Shown here: positions 5,808 to 7,160 of the stretch, piece after piece | Layout: every line of letters starts with the position of its first letter | Position numbering within the stretch: the first letter of the stretch is position 1 | DNA from: Piscirickettsiaceae bacterium | GTDB lineage: Bacteria > Pseudomonadota > Gammaproteobacteria > Nitrosococcales > Methylophagaceae | Direction of reading: 5' to 3' | Length of the DNA: 7,160 nt | NCBI GenBank assembly: GCA_030627065.1 | Contig: DAOUSV010000070.1 | Coordinates: 1-7,160, forward strand | Translations under genes and position numbers: made by a program | The notes under the pieces: generated by a model | The model's input: the letters and a program-made list of their open reading frames with translations, nothing else | Told to the model about the DNA's origin: nothing | Database searches by the model: none

Positions 5808-6359
5808 ATGAAAACGAAATCAACAGTACTCACTGCGAACACCTCAGAACAACGCCATTATATTGCTGAAGATTTGCCCTTAGTTCCCTATGGGAATAAT
5901 CAATTTGAAACAGCGTTACCGATGTCTTTAGCTCAGTTGTGCGCCTCGATGAGCTTACTGTTAGCTTTAGAATTTAAACGGGATGACGCTTTAACCTCAC
6001 CCGAACTTACGCGTGATTACCTGGTCGCAAAGCTGGCTCAATCTGAACGAGAAATCTTTAGCTGTCTTTACCTGGATAACCAACATCGTGTTATCGCTTA
6101 CGAGGCCTTGTTCTACGGCACGATTGATGGAGCCAGCGTCTATCCTCGGGAAGTTGTGAAATCCTGCCTACAACATAACGCAGCAGCGGTAATATTTGCT
6201 CATAACCACCCTTCTGGCACCCTTGAGCCGAGTCAGGCCGATAAGGCCATTACCGAAAGGCTAAAGACCGCTTTAGCCACTGTCGACATACGTGTGTTGG
6301 ATCACATCATTGTCGGCGGCTCTGCCACTACGTCGTTTGCTGAAAAGGGGCTGATCTAA
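5808..6359 (+). CDS. radC: RadC-family (JAB/MPN metalloprotease-like) protein of a mobile element, 183 aa
   Basis: Residues 66-183 match the RadC JAB domain. Features are the segment around Glu99 (AYEALFYGTID), YPREVVK (112-118), the metal-binding signature H132-x-H134-PSG with Asp145 (H-N-HPSG, then PSQAD), and the C-terminal LDHIIVGG (164-171). The two His and the Asp of the JAMM motif are intact, so it could bind zinc. The N-terminal helix-hairpin-helix of chromosomal RadC (about 220 residues) is not seen; a 65-residue segment without recognised motifs stands in its place. That form is common on plasmids and islands. The biochemical role of RadC is unsettled and the old DNA repair assignment is doubtful. 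The start is supported by AAGGA 7 nt upstream. The stop overlaps the next start (TAATG), so the two genes are probably co-transcribed and translationally coupled. The terminator-like hairpin just upstream may control the cluster. Confidence 0.9.
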   Translation: MKTKSTVLTANTSEQRHYIAEDLPLVPYGNNQFETALPMSLAQLCASMSLLLALEFKRDDALTSPELTRDYLVAKLAQSEREIFSCLYLDNQHRVIAYEALFYGTIDGASVYPREVVKSCLQHNAAAVIFAHNHPSGTLEPSQADKAITERLKTALATVDIRVLDHIIVGGSATTSFAEKGLI

Positions 6360-6616
6360 TGAAAATACTACACTTAACGCTAGCGACTCCAAAACTCCCT
6401 AATCCACTCCCTCACAAAGCCAGCTTGTTTTGCGTTTCTGTCAGTGAAATCAATCATCTTAATTATTATCACGATGTATTGGTGGTGGCGAGCAATATAC
6501 GGGAAGCGAGAAGACTCGGGGTTGATGCCTGTGAATCACAAGGGCTAATTAATCGTGAGTCGATACGCAATACGCTGGTGTATAAAACAGAAAAAGAGGT
6601 ATTTCAATATGCTTAA
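6359..6616 (+). CDS. Unrecognised small protein, 85 aa
   Basis: The ATG shares its A with the TAA of the radC-like gene. AAAAGGGG inside that gene lies 8 nt upstream, so translational coupling is likely. The protein is soluble in appearance, with no signal peptide or membrane segment. The middle, YYHDVLVVASNIREARRLG (37-55), reads like a beta strand followed by a basic amphipathic helix. I do not recognise a family. The end overlaps the next gene by 8 nt, which together with the spacing supports a real gene in a three-gene unit. Confidence 0.75.
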   Translation: MKILHLTLATPKLPNPLPHKASLFCVSVSEINHLNYYHDVLVVASNIREARRLGVDACESQGLINRESIRNTLVYKTEKEVFQYA

Positions 6617-6857
6617 TTTCAAACTACCTGACAGCCAAGATCAAGAGCTTTGGCTATTGCTAAGTAAGCAGCCTGATCGATTCTTAATTCGCTTCAATGT
6701 CTATGAGCAGGAAATTGATCTGTGTGGCATTTACGCAGGCTCACACTCGCTATTGTCTTTATTCAGCGAGGAAGCAACGCAAGCGATTGAGCAACAGATC
6801 TACGCTACGTTGAAACAAATTGATGAAGAAGACCGGGTGATAGCACAAGCAGCTTAA
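6609..6857 (+). CDS. Unrecognised small acidic protein, 82 aa
   Basis: The chosen start is the ATG at 6609, with AAGAGG (6594-6599) 9 nt upstream. It overlaps the end of the previous gene by 8 nt in a different frame. An in-frame GTG at 6555 would add 18 residues that are basic and overlap the previous gene further, so it is less likely. The protein begins MLNFKLPDSQDQELWLLLS. Its second half is acidic and probably helical (EEATQAIEQQ, then LKQIDEEDR). No family, signal peptide or membrane segment is recognised. It is the last gene of the radC-like cluster before a 119-base gap. Confidence 0.7.
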   Translation: MLNFKLPDSQDQELWLLLSKQPDRFLIRFNVYEQEIDLCGIYAGSHSLLSLFSEEATQAIEQQIYATLKQIDEEDRVIAQAA

Positions 6858-6956
6858 GCCCCCTCCTTTAAATCTCAACAGAAAAATAACAGAAAGAACG
6901 CAGTCAATAAATAAACAAATCAATCAAAACCCGTATTAATCACTTCTGATGAATAC

Positions 6957-6968
6957 CCTTAATTAAGG
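6957..6968. repeat. 12-bp perfect palindrome overlapping a ribosome binding site
   Basis: CCTTAATTAAGG is fully self-complementary. Its right half contributes the AAGG of the AAGGAA Shine-Dalgarno sequence that lies 6 nt before the ATG at 6977. A dimeric repressor here could affect expression of that gene. It may also be chance in AT-rich DNA. No clear promoter is seen in 6858-6956, so the gene may depend partly on read-through from the cluster upstream. Confidence 0.45.
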
Positions 6969-6976
6969 AAATAACC

Positions 6977-7160
6977 ATGAACACTCAACAAGAAAATAGC
7001 ACAACTGCGCGTGCAACTCACTCAGCTAACCAAGCTAACCCGGCTACCGCACAAGAAACAGCCTTAGCGCAATACACGCCCGAGCAGTTAGCCTTAGCTA
7101 ATATCAACAACCAAAAGGAGCTACCGAGTTTACAAAAGGCCAATAAGCACTTTGTCCCAC
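6977..7160 (+). CDS. Start of an unrecognised gene, cut by the window end (61 residues visible)
   Basis: An ATG at 6977 follows AAGGAA (6965-6970) with 6-nt spacing, and the frame stays open to the end of the window. The first 40 residues are rich in Gln, Asn, Ala and Thr (for example HSANQANPATAQE), as in a disordered N-terminal tail. The visible part ends with ELPSLQKANKHFVP, which looks like the beginning of a folded domain. No family can be named. It lies 119 bases after the small-gene cluster on the same strand. Confidence 0.7.
   Translation, partial: MNTQQENSTTARATHSANQANPATAQETALAQYTPEQLALANINNQKELPSLQKANKHFVP

Noticed and set aside
6555..6608. GTG start that would extend the 82-residue protein by 18 residues
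   Set aside because: The extension overlaps the preceding gene by 62 bases. The ATG at 6609 has a well-placed AAGAGG and the usual short operon overlap.

Overview
The window looks like part of a mobile or extrachromosomal element (plasmid, ICE/IME or genomic island) of a gammaproteobacterium. The base composition is moderately AT-rich, and the gene content is a primase-helicase beside a RadC-family JAB protein and small overlapping accessory genes. No ribosomal, tRNA or core metabolic gene is present, so the host cannot be named. A marine Vibrio- or Shewanella-like host is only a guess from style.

Layout. Positions 1-170 are non-coding and hold two inverted repeats. Positions 171-1493 (minus) encode a 440-residue protein. 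Positions 1494-1823 are non-coding. Positions 1824-5183 (minus) encode a protein of about 1119 residues with an archaeo-eukaryotic-type primase (AEP) module at the N-terminus and an SF2-like helicase at the C-terminus. Positions 5184-5807 are a divergent control region. Positions 5808-6857 (plus) are a tight three-gene cluster of a RadC-like protein and two unrecognised small proteins, followed by a new gene from 6977 that runs off the window.

The main observation is that 171-1730 is a decayed, truncated duplicate of the primase-helicase module. The 440-residue protein aligns with the primase half of the large protein almost from its first residue, but the helicase half is absent. The metal-binding D-x-D of the primase (Asp115/Asp117 in the large protein) is replaced by Lys117/Gly119. 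The reading frame is nonetheless open for 440 codons with a good ribosome binding site. The duplication also covers the non-coding DNA upstream of each gene.

Upstream of the intact gene lies a perfect 26-bp inverted repeat (5227-5252 / 5349-5374). Its spacer contains a tandem TGTGATGT repeat, an inner GGGGTAAA/TTTACCCC inverted repeat, an AT-rich core and a plausible sigma70 promoter pointing into the primase-helicase gene. The decayed copy keeps recognisable arms but has lost that promoter and core. My reading is a replication initiation locus: primase-helicase, candidate origin/operator, and a catalytically dead truncated paralogue that may act as a competitor or regulator. The sequence facts are direct; origin function and regulation are inference.
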